A DNA stretch of 32,410 bases from Candidatus Terrybacteria bacterium RIFCSPHIGHO2_01_FULL_48_17 (GCA_001822835.1 MHSS01000009.1:1-32410), one strand, 5' to 3'; shown: positions 22,290 to 30,228, numbered from the stretch's first letter. Notes: generated by a model from the sequence alone, not told the origin. Made by a program: numbers and translations.

Positions 22290-22567
22290 AATAAGGAGAG
22301 GGCTGCGCATAGGTCAATGTGCAGGAATCTAGGCCGCGGGGAGTAAATTTTACTCCTCCCTCCGGTGCTGCTGGCCAAAGAGAATGTTTGAAACGGCCTT
22401 TTGCATTTTTAAACCCTCTCCTCTATGCAGCCACGTCACACGTGGCAGGCCGTCAAATCCTTTGGTGAGCAGCGCCGGGGGGAACGATAACGCATGTCCT
22501 GAGTTTATCGAAGGGCAGCGTTGGAGGAATAGTCCATAGTTTTACGCCGCCCAGTTTTGGGCGGCGT
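22290..22567 (+). other. Non-coding stretch with further inverted repeats
   Basis: GGAGAGGG near 22295 can pair with CCCTCTCC near 22425. GGAGTAAA/TTTACTCC and CCACGT/ACGTGG form smaller hairpins. CCTGAGTTTATCGAAGG near 22498-22514 resembles a short repeat I associate with CPR and other genomes. A 9-bp stem ACGCCGCCC/GGGCGGCGT (22544-22567) lies just beyond the minus-strand gene end and may terminate it. No protein gene is supported here. Confidence 0.4.
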
Positions 22568-22571
22568 TGTG

Positions 22572-23036
22572 TTAACGCGTGCGTTCAAAAAACGCAGGGT
22601 GTTCGGACACGGAACACAAATGCTCCGGCTCGTTACAGTAGCAGGAAAATCCGTGGAAGGTCATGTGGCACAGTTTTGCCTGCGCTCGTTGCCGTATATC
22701 GCCCTGTTCCCATGCAAAGTATTCGGCATCGGGATTGCGCGGATCTTCGCCGTCGTTTCTTGGGATCGCAAGAAGCTGTTCGATAAACTCCCAAAAGGTT
22801 GGCGTTCCGAGGAATCTATTTGAATATGCGCATTCGCGTTGTTTTTGTATGCATGCCGCAAATTGGTTGTGGAGCGCATGCACACATCTACATCCAGTAG
22901 CCACAGCAATGCTTTCCGCTTTTCTGGCGCACATCGCACGCCAGTCGGCAAACCCTTGCGGATCTTCGAAGGTAAATCCCGGGAGTCCGGCAGCGCGTAT
23001 GCGTTCCCTGACCGTTGTACCTATGAAGTAACGCAT
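22572..23036 (-). CDS. Cys-rich protein of unknown function
   Basis: The 154-residue protein is not recognised. It is soluble, with many Cys and His residues: CARK and CRCVH in the middle, CIQKQREC, and a C-terminal cluster CHMTFHGFSCYCNEPEHLC that looks able to bind a metal ion. There is no signal peptide. The first part (FEDPQGFADWRAMCARKA) is probably helical. Its start overlaps the end of the zinc-ribbon gene by 16 bases, so the two are co-transcribed and probably act together. The hairpin at 22544-22567 lies just downstream. Real coding status is supported by the overlap and uninterrupted length, not by homology. Confidence 0.55.
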   Translation of the reverse strand: MRYFIGTTVRERIRAAGLPGFTFEDPQGFADWRAMCARKAESIAVATGCRCVHALHNQFAACIQKQRECAYSNRFLGTPTFWEFIEQLLAIPRNDGEDPRNPDAEYFAWEQGDIRQRAQAKLCHMTFHGFSCYCNEPEHLCSVSEHPAFFERTR

Positions 23037-23302
23037 GGCTTATCCTTTCGGTAGCGTTCCAAGAACTCTTGCCGTATTTCTTCAGTAATCGTAATTTCTG
23101 CATCGCAAAGATGACACAGGTATGGTCCCGCATGTGAAATTCTTCGTGTTCGTTCCGAGTACGTATTTTCGTTGCATGGTATGCGGAAAACCAATATATC
23201 GCGCGGCGCACCGCATCGCGGGCACGAAAGCCATAAGACATACTCGACTTTCCTTATACCTACGTGGAAAAACTCTCGCCGCCTACTTCCCTCAGAAGAC
23301 AT
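23021..23302 (-). CDS. Small zinc-ribbon protein
   Basis: The 93-residue protein contains two Cys pairs, SCPRCGAP and LCHLCDAE, about 30 residues apart. This is the pattern of a zinc ribbon that binds nucleic acid or protein. The C-terminus is a charged helix (EEIRQEFLERYRKDK). No family name can be given. It begins 43 bases after the upstream cupin gene and overlaps the next Cys-rich gene by 16 bases, forming a two-gene unit. The ribosome-binding site is weak. Two Cys-containing proteins encoded back to back suggest a shared metal-dependent or nucleic-acid-related role, which is only inference. Confidence 0.6.
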   Translation of the reverse strand: MSSEGSRRREFFHVGIRKVEYVLWLSCPRCGAPRDILVFRIPCNENTYSERTRRISHAGPYLCHLCDAEITITEEIRQEFLERYRKDKPCVTS

Positions 23303-23344
23303 ATCGGGCCTTTTCTTTTGGTAAGGGAACTTTCTTTCGACGTA

Positions 23345-23818
23345 TCAGGAAATCTTAAGTTGGTCAAGCAGTTTGGCGTTAAACGTTTGTCCTTCGCCGC
23401 CTTCTTCTGTGGGCGTCCACGCTGCAAACTCTTTTGCCGCTTTGGGATCATACGGACCTTGTTCTACTTCATAAAGAATAGTTCCTGGATCTAGCGCAAT
23501 CACCGTATGCCACATTCCTTCCGCAACATCCACGCCAAAAATTGGGCCATGAGGTGAGATCAAGACATGTTCGACGATCTTACCATTTTTATCAAAACCT
23601 ACCATAAGCGCGCGACCCTGCAGGCACAGAAAAACTTCTGGTTTGCCCAGATGGCGATGCGGTCGTGCATAGGTTTCCGGCTCCAGGGCATTCAGCATTC
23701 GTTGCACCGGTTCATCCGCGCTTTTGTGGAAATTGAAGTTTTTGCGTTTGCGCGAAGCCGCTTTTGCTTCTTTGGTAAGCGTTTCAAAAAGCAATCGGTC
23801 AATATGCGTAAATGCCAT
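23345..23818 (-). CDS. WbuC-like cupin metalloprotein
   Basis: The 157-residue single-domain cupin matches the WbuC family found in polysaccharide clusters. NFNFHKSADEPVQRMLNAL and the metal-binding PHRH followed by PEVFLCLQG give two His and a Glu. A later His occurs in GMWHTVIAL, and EQGPYDP with FAAWTPTEE forms the family C-terminal signature. The reaction is not known for the family; a sugar-modifying or isomerase role is often assumed. A TTG ten codons upstream (23848) is an alternative start. It follows the paralogous gene at 23885-24379, separated by a terminator hairpin. Its location beside the rml and glycosyltransferase genes supports a role in surface polysaccharide synthesis. Confidence 0.8.
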   Translation of the reverse strand: MAFTHIDRLLFETLTKEAKAASRKRKNFNFHKSADEPVQRMLNALEPETYARPHRHLGKPEVFLCLQGRALMVGFDKNGKIVEHVLISPHGPIFGVDVAEGMWHTVIALDPGTILYEVEQGPYDPKAAKEFAAWTPTEEGGEGQTFNAKLLDQLKIS

Positions 23819-23854
23819 ATGGTTCTTATGATGCCCTATGGGAAGCAAAATGAA

Positions 23855-23879
23855 AACCCTCCGAGAATTTCGGAGGGTT
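23855..23879 (-). terminator. Terminator between the two cupin genes
   Basis: A perfect 10-bp stem AACCCTCCGA/TCGGAGGGTT has a 5-base loop. On the minus strand a T-rich tail (TTTTCATTTTG) follows, five bases past the upstream cupin stop. Confidence 0.75.
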
Positions 23880-23884
23880 GAATG

Positions 23885-24379
23885 TTATTCTTGTAAAAAC
23901 CGAAAGAGCAGCAGTTCGGGGTTGGCGCGGCGAACAGTATCGAGCAGTTTTCGCTGCCATTGCTCGGCTTCGGCTGCGCCTTCGCTCGGCGCCCACGCCG
24001 CAAACTCTTTTGCGGTGTTGGGGTCGTAAGGGCCAGCTTTTACTTCAAGGAGAATGCTCTCGGTGAGCGCAACAACCGTGTGCCACGTTCCTGCCTCTAT
24101 TTTGCATGCTCTGGTGACTCCCGCCTCCAGAAGCGCAATTTGCGTAACTTCCCCGGCGTCATCAAATTCCAATGTCAGCACCGTACCTTCGCAGATGAGA
24201 AAATACTCGTCTTTGTCGACGTGACGATGCGGTTGCACATATGTGGGGGGAGAGAATGCATTAAAGAAAAACTGCACCACGTCCTTGTACTCGTGAAGAT
24301 TCGCGTTTTGCCTTTTGCGCGGCGAGCGTCGCGCCGCATGCTTTAAAGCATTTACATCTTCCCATGTTACTATTTTCAA
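23885..24379 (-). CDS. Second WbuC-like cupin metalloprotein
   Basis: The 164-residue paralogue of the neighbouring cupin has the same layout. NANLHEYKDVVQFFFNAF is followed by QPHRHVDKDEYFLICEG with His, His and Glu ligands, then GTWHTVVAL and AGPYDP with FAAWAPSE. It is more diverged at the N-terminus. The likely start is TTG at 24379, because AAAGGAG sits at good spacing inside the end of the HAD gene and the ATG codons further up would overlap that gene. The HAD stop codon lies one base upstream, so translation is coupled. A terminator follows directly. The two tandem cupins plus a HAD phosphatase form a small sugar-related unit. Confidence 0.8.
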   Translation of the reverse strand: MKIVTWEDVNALKHAARRSPRKRQNANLHEYKDVVQFFFNAFSPPTYVQPHRHVDKDEYFLICEGTVLTLEFDDAGEVTQIALLEAGVTRACKIEAGTWHTVVALTESILLEVKAGPYDPNTAKEFAAWAPSEGAAEAEQWQRKLLDTVRRANPELLLFRFLQE

Positions 24380-24380
24380 A

Positions 24381-25202
24381 TTACTTCTCCTTTCCATCCA
24401 AAATTGCATCGAGAGCGTCAGTAAGAGTTGTTACAACCATATCTGCCGCAATACAATTCTCGCGTTTATACCTATTGGCGCGGTCGACAAGAATAGTAAA
24501 TATTCCTTCTCGGTACGCCTGAACGATATCGGTTGCATAGGAATCGCCTACCATTATTGCGCGATCATGCCGGCCCATTTTTGTGATACGCCTTGCAAGC
24601 TCCCAAAATCGTGGACTTGTTTTGTCGTAGGGATCTCCCGTAATTATGGCATCGCATAAAGTCGAAAGGGGAGAGGTATGAATTCTCGCAATTTTTTGTT
24701 GTCGTGAATAACGCGTATCATATTGCATCGTGCCGTGCGAAGGACGCAAGCGCGCATCAGAAGACGTGGCAATGGCAATGGTTGTATCCACGTTTCGCAA
24801 TTGCACAAGAAACGCTTCCGAATCAGGGAAGGGTTCATTATTGTCGGCAATCGCATTCCAGTAAGCCATAGCGGCTTGCTGTGCAATAGCTCGCGGAAGC
24901 GGCATGCCATGCAAAAACGCCCCTGTTAAAAGCCATAGTTCTCGTGAGTATATAATTCCTTCAGGAGGGGTGTTCAAAACGCTTTTACTGGCTATTTTAC
25001 TCTGCCGCGTGCGTATATTGTCCTTGCCTTCTCTGCTTGCTCGCATCGTTTCCCTAAATGTTTCGTTAACCCATTTGGTAAGAAACCGTGCCTCGTACGG
25101 CGGTAGCTTCTTTTTAAGAAATCCTCGCAAAGCGCTAATACCAAGGTCGTGCCGAAATTCAACGAGCGTTTGATCCCAGTCGACAAATACGACTGTTCTC
25201 AT
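24381..25202 (-). CDS. HAD-superfamily phosphatase
   Basis: The 273-residue protein has the four HAD motifs: nucleophile Asp and acid/base Asp in FVDWDQTLV, Ser/Thr in IATSSDAR, the Lys in DKTSPRFW, and the metal-binding VGDSYATD. A helical cap lies between motifs I and II (residues about 20-130), typical of subclass I. It should hydrolyse a small phosphate ester such as a sugar phosphate or a nucleotide. GGG-containing sequence precedes the ATG. A strong promoter lies upstream, and the gene is followed after one base by the cupin gene with which it is translationally coupled. The substrate cannot be inferred beyond the sugar-related context. Confidence 0.88.
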   Translation of the reverse strand: MRTVVFVDWDQTLVEFRHDLGISALRGFLKKKLPPYEARFLTKWVNETFRETMRASREGKDNIRTRQSKIASKSVLNTPPEGIIYSRELWLLTGAFLHGMPLPRAIAQQAAMAYWNAIADNNEPFPDSEAFLVQLRNVDTTIAIATSSDARLRPSHGTMQYDTRYSRQQKIARIHTSPLSTLCDAIITGDPYDKTSPRFWELARRITKMGRHDRAIMVGDSYATDIVQAYREGIFTILVDRANRYKRENCIAADMVVTTLTDALDAILDGKEK

Positions 25203-25237
25203 TTTTCCCTTTCTTGTTGGAAAAGTTCAGCGTAAAG

Positions 25238-25266
25238 AATATACTATACGTATTATTTTTTGTCAA
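25238..25266 (-). promoter_or_regulatory. Promoter of the HAD-cupin operon
   Basis: On the minus strand TTGACA (25261-25266), a 17-base A-rich spacer and TATATT (25238-25243) are present. The leader is about 30 bases. Confidence 0.75.
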
Positions 25267-25311
25267 ATGAAATGCGCCCCGTACAATAAGGCGAGGCGCT
25301 TTTTCTCTTTG

Positions 25312-26085
25312 TTAGTTACTAAACCGCAGTTCTCCTGTTTCAAGCATCGCACAAAATTCTGCGACCGCTGCTTTGGTAAAGGCGCAGTAGATCTGCTGCT
25401 GAACTATCGATTTATTAATCTCTTTTAGCGTCATCCATCCGATAATACCCGCAACGGATTCGGTGGGGTCAAGCCGAATGGATCGGGGATCGGGCGGAAC
25501 GATGTTATACTGCACGGCAAATACTGGTTGCGGCGTATCGAACGTGGTATTTGGGCAAGCCAGTCCAAGTGCTTGCGAACCTATCGGTTTTCCAAATCCC
25601 ATTTCTTCAGTCGCCTCTTCTTTAGCGATGGTTTCGGCAGCTACTTTCTCTTTTCCGAATCCTCGTGGGATCTCTAAGCTCCAGCAGCCGAAATATTCCG
25701 GATGGTGTAGCTCTCCATATTCCCAAGGGGGCGCGTCTGGTTTGCGGGTCGCATCACGATATTGCCATTGGAAAGCAAGTCGTATATTGCGCATAGCGTC
25801 AATGCCCCAAGGGATTGTGACAGCACCTTTTGGCTCGAGACGCAGAATTTTGTCTCCGCAAATTTCACCGGTTTCCGTGTTGAAGATTGCAAGCAGACGA
25901 CGTTCCCCATACCGCGGATGCACAAATCCGTCTATCGTTTTTCTCCACCCTGGTATCCAAAAGTCGCGTGGATGTTGCGCACGTTCTTCATAAATGCGTG
26001 CGGCTTCGGATGCCGAAATAAGCTCTATCGGCGGCGAAGCATCTGGTTTTGGCGGTATGCCGTAACACGTTTTTTCGTGAGCCAT
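25312..26085 (-). CDS. NUDIX-like hydrolase with degenerate NUDIX box
   Basis: The 257-residue protein has a central NUDIX-type domain. The segment LEIPRGFGKEKVAAE then TIAKEEATEEMGFG aligns with the NUDIX box GX5EX7REUXEEXGU, but the first Glu reads Val and the Arg reads Glu. The three metal-binding Glu residues of the REUXEE part appear retained. Strands resembling ADP-ribose pyrophosphatase flank it (GCWSLEIP, VFAVQYNIVPP). An N-terminal region of about 120 residues carries an extra domain of unknown type. GGAGG precedes the ATG at good spacing. Hydrolysis of a nucleoside diphosphate derivative is possible; reduced activity is also possible because of the altered box. It is divergent from rmlA and upstream of the HAD operon. 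Confidence 0.75.
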   Translation of the reverse strand: MAHEKTCYGIPPKPDASPPIELISASEAARIYEERAQHPRDFWIPGWRKTIDGFVHPRYGERRLLAIFNTETGEICGDKILRLEPKGAVTIPWGIDAMRNIRLAFQWQYRDATRKPDAPPWEYGELHHPEYFGCWSLEIPRGFGKEKVAAETIAKEEATEEMGFGKPIGSQALGLACPNTTFDTPQPVFAVQYNIVPPDPRSIRLDPTESVAGIIGWMTLKEINKSIVQQQIYCAFTKAAVAEFCAMLETGELRFSN

Positions 26086-26130
26086 CGGTGATCCTCCTTT
26101 TTCCGTTTTTAACGATCTCTTGTCCTTAAT

Positions 26131-26159
26131 TGCTTATCATGTTATATATTTTTTGTCAA
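26131..26159 (-). promoter_or_regulatory. Possible promoter of the NUDIX gene
   Basis: A consensus TTGACA on the minus strand (26154-26159) is followed by an A-rich spacer. The -10 is unclear. The same bases read TTGTCA on the plus strand, 16 bases before TATTCT (26175-26180), a possible rmlA promoter. Confidence 0.4.
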
Positions 26160-26207
26160 GCTTGCATCAATTTATATTCTTCTGTATCGTACATACGACA
26201 TCTTTTT

Positions 26208-27269
26208 ATGAAAGCTCTTATCCCTGCAGCTCGTGACGCAAAAACGCGACCCTTTTGGCGCGACAAAAATAAACACTTGTTGCCCTTGGCAAACACGCCG
26301 ATGATTGTGTATGCGCTTTCCGCACTTGAGCGCGCGGGACTCCGCGACATTGGCATTGTGATTGGTCCAAACGATGAAGATTTAAAAGGTTTTTTGGGCA
26401 ACGGCGAGCGTTTTGGGGTATCGCTAAGCTTCATTACCCAAAACGAACCGCGTGGCATTGCGCATGCGGTTATGTCGGCGAAAGAATATTTGGGAGACGA
26501 CTCGTTTGTTTTGCATCTTGGCGACAATATAGTGCGCGAAAATATCGCGATGCTTTTGGACGCCTTTATGCAAGCGGATGCCGCGTGTCTTTTGGCCCTC
26601 GCAAAAGTGCGTAACCCCGAGCGTTTTGGCGTTCCGATATTTGAGGGAGAGAAAATCCGCGGCGTTGAAGAACGCCCCTTCAAACCTCAAAGCCCTTTTG
26701 CGGTAACGGGTGTATATGTATACCATCCCATGGTGCATGCGTTGTTGCCGGAATTGAAAGTAAGCGCGCGAGGCGACTATGAAATTTCCGATCTGCACAC
26801 GCGTTTGGTCCAAGACGGCCAAAATGTGCATTGGGTAGAGGTTTCCGACTGGTGGAAAGATACCGGCCAGCCAGAAGACCTTATCGACGGCAATCGTTTT
26901 GTGCTTGAGGGTCTGCGCGGCGATAGGGAAGGGAGCGTTGCTCCCGGGGTGGTTGTAAAAGGACCCGTGCGCATAGGAGAGGGATCAAAAATTCTTGGAC
27001 GTTCCGTTGTGTTAGGACCGGCTGTCATTGGGCAAAACTGTCTCATTACGGACTCGTATATTGGCCCTTACTCGTCTATTGGAAACAACGTTGAGCTTCA
27101 CGGCGCTGAAATAGAAAACTCCGTGGTGTTTGATGGTGTGCGCGTGGCATCGGCAAAACGCATACAGGCGTCTATTCTCGGAGAAGGTTCGATCGTGGCA
27201 TCGGAACAACACACAAAACCTTCGGGGCATCGCATTATCGTAGGAGAGGGATCAGTCGTTGACTTGTAA
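26208..27269 (+). CDS. rmlA: Nucleotidyltransferase, glucose-1-phosphate thymidylyltransferase-like (long form)
   Basis: The 353-residue protein should join a sugar 1-phosphate to a nucleotide, here most likely giving dTDP-glucose for the rmlB/rmlD pathway. KNKHLLPLANTPMIVYAL, the metal-binding LGDN and VSDWWKDTG are typical. The C-terminal third has hexapeptide repeats of a left-handed beta-helix (for example VLGPAVIGQNCLITDSYIGP), as in the long thymidylyltransferase form. The nucleotide loop, usually Ala-Gly-Gly-x-Gly-Thr-Arg, reads PAARDAKTRP, so nucleotide specificity is uncertain. No ribosome-binding site is visible before ATG 26208. The stop overlaps the next start in TAATG. Confidence 0.8.
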   Translation: MKALIPAARDAKTRPFWRDKNKHLLPLANTPMIVYALSALERAGLRDIGIVIGPNDEDLKGFLGNGERFGVSLSFITQNEPRGIAHAVMSAKEYLGDDSFVLHLGDNIVRENIAMLLDAFMQADAACLLALAKVRNPERFGVPIFEGEKIRGVEERPFKPQSPFAVTGVYVYHPMVHALLPELKVSARGDYEISDLHTRLVQDGQNVHWVEVSDWWKDTGQPEDLIDGNRFVLEGLRGDREGSVAPGVVVKGPVRIGEGSKILGRSVVLGPAVIGQNCLITDSYIGPYSSIGNNVELHGAEIENSVVFDGVRVASAKRIQASILGEGSIVASEQHTKPSGHRIIVGEGSVVDL

Positions 27270-28387
27270 TGCTACAGCAGCCGTTAGTTACCATAACGCT
27301 TTTAAATTGTAACGACCGCAGGACCATTTTCCATGCGGTCGATTCTGTTGCGGACACGCACTATCCCAATCTTGAACTCATCCTTATTGATAACAATTCC
27401 ACCGACGGCACGAGGGAGGAACTTGAGTCGCGTATTCCTCAATGGACGGCGCAACGTGCAAAAAATGTATCCCTTATCCCTTATCCTTTATCTTCTGGTT
27501 GGTTTCATTTCATAAAAAATAATGAAAACGTCGGCTTTGCCCGGGGCCACAACCAGGCGATACGCATGGCGGGCGGAGAATTCATTCTTTGTTTAAATGC
27601 CGACGCCATTCTTACCCCAATATTTGTCGGGGAAGCCCTGAAACCCTTTTCAGATGAGCGCGTTGGTGCGGTACAGGGGAAGCTCGTGCGTTATGACTTT
27701 GCCAAAAATGCTCCCAGGACCCAAGACCAAAAACAGATTCTTGATACAACGGGCCTCCTCATTTTAAAAAATAGGCGCGTTGTTAACCGGGGCCAGGGAG
27801 AAAAAGATAACGGTCAATACGAAAAACAAGAAGAAGTGTTTGGCGCAGACGGCGCGGTACCCGTGTATCGTAAAAAAGCCCTAAACGACGTCGCGGTACC
27901 CCTGTTGAACATTCAACATGGAACTTTAAACGACGCCTTGGTTGAATTCTTCGACGAGGACTTCTTTTTATATAAAGAAGATGTCGACCTTGCGTGGCGT
28001 TTGCGTATTGCCGCTTACAAGACCATCTATGAACCAAAAGCTCTTGCATATCACGGCAGGGGATCGGGCGATTCCATGGCGCTCTCGCCTTTAGCGATAA
28101 TTAGAGAGCGGAGGAAAATTAACCCGCGCGCAAAATTTTTTTCATTCCGCAATCAGCGCCTCATGCAGTTGAAAGACGAATATCCTTCCATTTTCTTCCG
28201 GCATCTCTATCGGATGTTCCCGAAAGAATGTGCGGCATGGGGATATGCATTGTTATTTGAGGGCACCATTGTGCCGCGCGCTTTGCGGGATTGGGTAGCG
28301 CTTATTCCTCGGATGCTCAAAAAGCGGCGATTTATTATGTCCCGCCGTCGTGCTTCCGTTCAAGATCTCACCCGTTGGTTTGTGTAG
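27269..28387 (+). CDS. GT2 family glycosyltransferase
   Basis: The 372-residue GT-A-fold enzyme should transfer a nucleotide-activated sugar, possibly rhamnose, to a growing surface glycan at the cytoplasmic face. LVTITLLNCND opens the fold, and LILIDNNSTDGT binds the nucleotide. NVGFARGHNQAI is followed by the metal-binding LNADAIL (Asp-x-Asp-like), and FLYKEDVDLAWRLR carries the catalytic base. A helical C-terminal part has basic patches (MLKKRRFIMSRRRA) that may touch the membrane. An unusual insertion (VPLLNIQHGTLNDALVE) before the FFDEDFFLY segment is encoded by a copy of the TTGAAC-type repeat. It overlaps rmlA in TAATG. Confidence 0.88.
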   Translation: MLQQPLVTITLLNCNDRRTIFHAVDSVADTHYPNLELILIDNNSTDGTREELESRIPQWTAQRAKNVSLIPYPLSSGWFHFIKNNENVGFARGHNQAIRMAGGEFILCLNADAILTPIFVGEALKPFSDERVGAVQGKLVRYDFAKNAPRTQDQKQILDTTGLLILKNRRVVNRGQGEKDNGQYEKQEEVFGADGAVPVYRKKALNDVAVPLLNIQHGTLNDALVEFFDEDFFLYKEDVDLAWRLRIAAYKTIYEPKALAYHGRGSGDSMALSPLAIIRERRKINPRAKFFSFRNQRLMQLKDEYPSIFFRHLYRMFPKECAAWGYALLFEGTIVPRALRDWVALIPRMLKKRRFIMSRRRASVQDLTRWFV

Positions 28388-28444
28388 TCCTTGAATATTT
28401 AAACTTTTGAACCCTTACACCTTGAACCTATTGAACTTTCATTT
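28388..28444 (+). repeat. TTGAAC-type repeat filling the spacer
   Basis: The whole 57-base spacer consists of degenerate units: TTGAATATTTAAAC, TTTTGAACCC, CTTGAACCT and ATTGAACTT. No ribosome-binding site is seen before the next ATG. Confidence 0.75.
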
Positions 28445-29254
28445 ATGGAACTTTCTATTGTCGTTAATCATTATCGCTCGCCCGCGGCGCTCAAAACCTC
28501 GCTCGGCGAACTTCAAAAAAACGTTTCGCTCTCACACGAAACAATCGTAGTGGATAGCGCTGCCCAAAAAGATACTGGGCGTATGCTCAAAGATCTTTTT
28601 CCCAATGTCCGCTATATTCCATTTCAAGAAAACGTCGGCTTTGCAAAATCGGTGAATGCGGGTGTAAAAGAAAGCTCGGCACCCTATGTATTTATCGTAA
28701 ACGCCGACTTAATCATCGGCCAGAAGTGCGCAGAATCCTTGCATGCGCTTCTTGAGCGAGAGAAAGACATTGCATTAGCTTCTCCGCGCCTCCGCAATTT
28801 CGACGAAACGCTGCAGCCATCGGCATTTCGCTACTATACTCCGTTGCGCATTCTTGCCCGCAGAACCGTGTTGGGCAAAACGCCATTGGGCAAAAAAATA
28901 TTGTCTCGTTTTGTGGTGCAAGAAGCCCTGCGCGAAGACCTCGCAGGCCCTTTGCCGGTTGATTGGGTCATGGGTTCGGCCCTCTTTGTACGCAAAGCCG
29001 CCATTGAAAAAGTGGGGATGCTGGACGAGCGGTATTTCATGTATTTTGAGGATGTAGATTGGTGCCGGCGCTTTTGGGAAGCGGGCTATAAGGTTATGTA
29101 CGTGCCCTATGCGCGGGCATGGCATTTGCACAAGCGTGCATCAAAAGGCGGGATGTTTGATGTTGTTTTGAATCGGTATACTCGTATCCATCTTTTGTCC
29201 GCAGCAAAATATTTTCTCAAATTTGGCGTATCGGCTCCCAAACACGGTGTTTGA
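28445..29254 (+). CDS. GT2 family glycosyltransferase, rhamnosyltransferase-like
   Basis: This is a 269-residue GT-A enzyme related to bacterial rhamnosyltransferases of the WbbL type. MELSIVVNHYRSP opens the fold, NVGFAKSVNAG binds the nucleotide, VNADLII supplies the Asp motif, and MYFEDVDWCRRFWEAG carries the catalytic acid. VDWVMGSALFVRKAA is a typical segment before it. It is shorter than its neighbour and lacks a long C-terminal part. It most likely adds the next sugar on the same glycan. Repeats flank it on both sides: the stop codon TGA is itself part of a TTGAAC unit. It is co-transcribed with rmlA, the first GT2 gene and rmlD. Confidence 0.88.
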   Translation: MELSIVVNHYRSPAALKTSLGELQKNVSLSHETIVVDSAAQKDTGRMLKDLFPNVRYIPFQENVGFAKSVNAGVKESSAPYVFIVNADLIIGQKCAESLHALLEREKDIALASPRLRNFDETLQPSAFRYYTPLRILARRTVLGKTPLGKKILSRFVVQEALREDLAGPLPVDWVMGSALFVRKAAIEKVGMLDERYFMYFEDVDWCRRFWEAGYKVMYVPYARAWHLHKRASKGGMFDVVLNRYTRIHLLSAAKYFLKFGVSAPKHGV

Positions 29255-29310
29255 ACTTTTAAACACTGGACCCTTGAACTTTTGAGCGTGTAACTTTTGA
29301 ACTGTCCGCT
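29251..29310 (+). repeat. TTGAAC-type repeat filling the spacer
   Basis: Units TTTGAACTTTTAAAC, CCTTGAACTTTTGAGC and TAACTTTTGAAC fill the spacer between the second glycosyltransferase and rmlD. Confidence 0.75.
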
Positions 29311-30228
29311 ATGAAGGTTATCATTATCGGTGCACAAGGAATGTTGGGCCACGCGCTTTCTGATGTTTTCTCGCGCGCCACCCAGAAACTTTTATTATGG
29401 GATCGTGGCGATCTTGATATTGTCAACCGCGCTGCTGTGGAGATGGCCATCGGAAGAGAAAAACCGGATATTCTTATCAATGCCGCAGCATATACGGATG
29501 TTGATGGCGCAGAAAAAGAACGCGAACGTGCAATGCAGGTGAATGCAACGGGCGTCGGCAATCTCGCCGATACGTGCGCAAAGCTCCAGATTACCATGGT
29601 GCATTATTCGACTGATTACGTATTTGATGGCAAAAATCCAAACGGTTACAAAGAAAGCGATGTTGCGGGAAATCCGGTCAATTTTTATGGCCGCTCAAAA
29701 CTTGCCGGCGAAGAATTATTTGTATCACCTTTTAAACCTTTGAACCTTGAACACGGAATTTACCGCTGGTACTTGGTACGTACCTCGTGGCTGTACGGAC
29801 CGCACGGCAAAAACTTCCCGTTGTCTATGATCGAACGCGTCCGCGGGGGACAGAAAGAATTTAAAGTGGTTAACGATCAACACGGTCGTCCTACTTACAC
29901 ATACGATTTAGCACATGGAACCTTTGAACTTTTAAAATCTAAATCCCCAGCGGGCATCTATCATCTAACCAATTCCGTGAAAGATAATACGTCGGGCCAA
30001 AAAGAGCCATCGGTTACGTGGTTTGATTTTACAACAGAAATTTTCCACAGAGCCGTTGCATTCGATCCGGCGTTTCATGAGGTTTCGGTAGGGCCTTGCA
30101 CATCAGTCGACTTTCCGCGTCCAGCCATTCGCCCGAACTATTCCATATTGGTAAGCACAAAACGTCCTCCTTTGCGTTTGTGGGAAGATGCGCTGCAAGA
30201 TTATTTGCGGTCCCATGTTTTTGCGTAA
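29311..30228 (+). CDS. rmlD: dTDP-4-dehydrorhamnose reductase
   Basis: The 305-residue NAD(P)H-dependent enzyme should make the final deoxysugar nucleotide, dTDP-rhamnose. [10 protein letters not shown] is the cofactor loop. [13 protein letters not shown] and [10 protein letters not shown] follow, then YSTDYVFDG, and the catalytic Tyr-x3-Lys in [23 protein letters not shown] completes the signature. Two in-frame TTGAAC-type repeat copies lie in the gene, around [13 protein letters not shown] (29731-29765) and [10 protein letters not shown] (29913-29945), the first adding residues between two conserved motifs. The 3,5-epimerase RmlC, which normally acts before this enzyme, is not recognisable in the window. 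The end overlaps the nuclease start by 14 bases. Confidence 0.92.
   Translation: MKVIIIGAQGMLGHALSDVFSRATQKLLLWDRGDLDIVNRAAVEMAIGREKPDILINAAAYTDVDGAEKERERAMQVNATGVGNLADTCAKLQITMVHYSTDYVFDGKNPNGYKESDVAGNPVNFYGRSKLAGEELFVSPFKPLNLEHGIYRWYLVRTSWLYGPHGKNFPLSMIERVRGGQKEFKVVNDQHGRPTYTYDLAHGTFELLKSKSPAGIYHLTNSVKDNTSGQKEPSVTWFDFTTEIFHRAVAFDPAFHEVSVGPCTSVDFPRPAIRPNYSILVSTKRPPLRLWEDALQDYLRSHVFA

Noticed and set aside
21608-22378. 256-codon minus-strand frame in the gene-free region
   Set aside because: The amino-acid composition looks random, there is no ribosome-binding site and inverted repeats run through it.
23345-24379. RmlC (3,5-epimerase) identity for the cupins
   Set aside because: The motifs fit WbuC (PHRH, GPYDP, FAAWxPxE), not the RmlC epimerase pattern.
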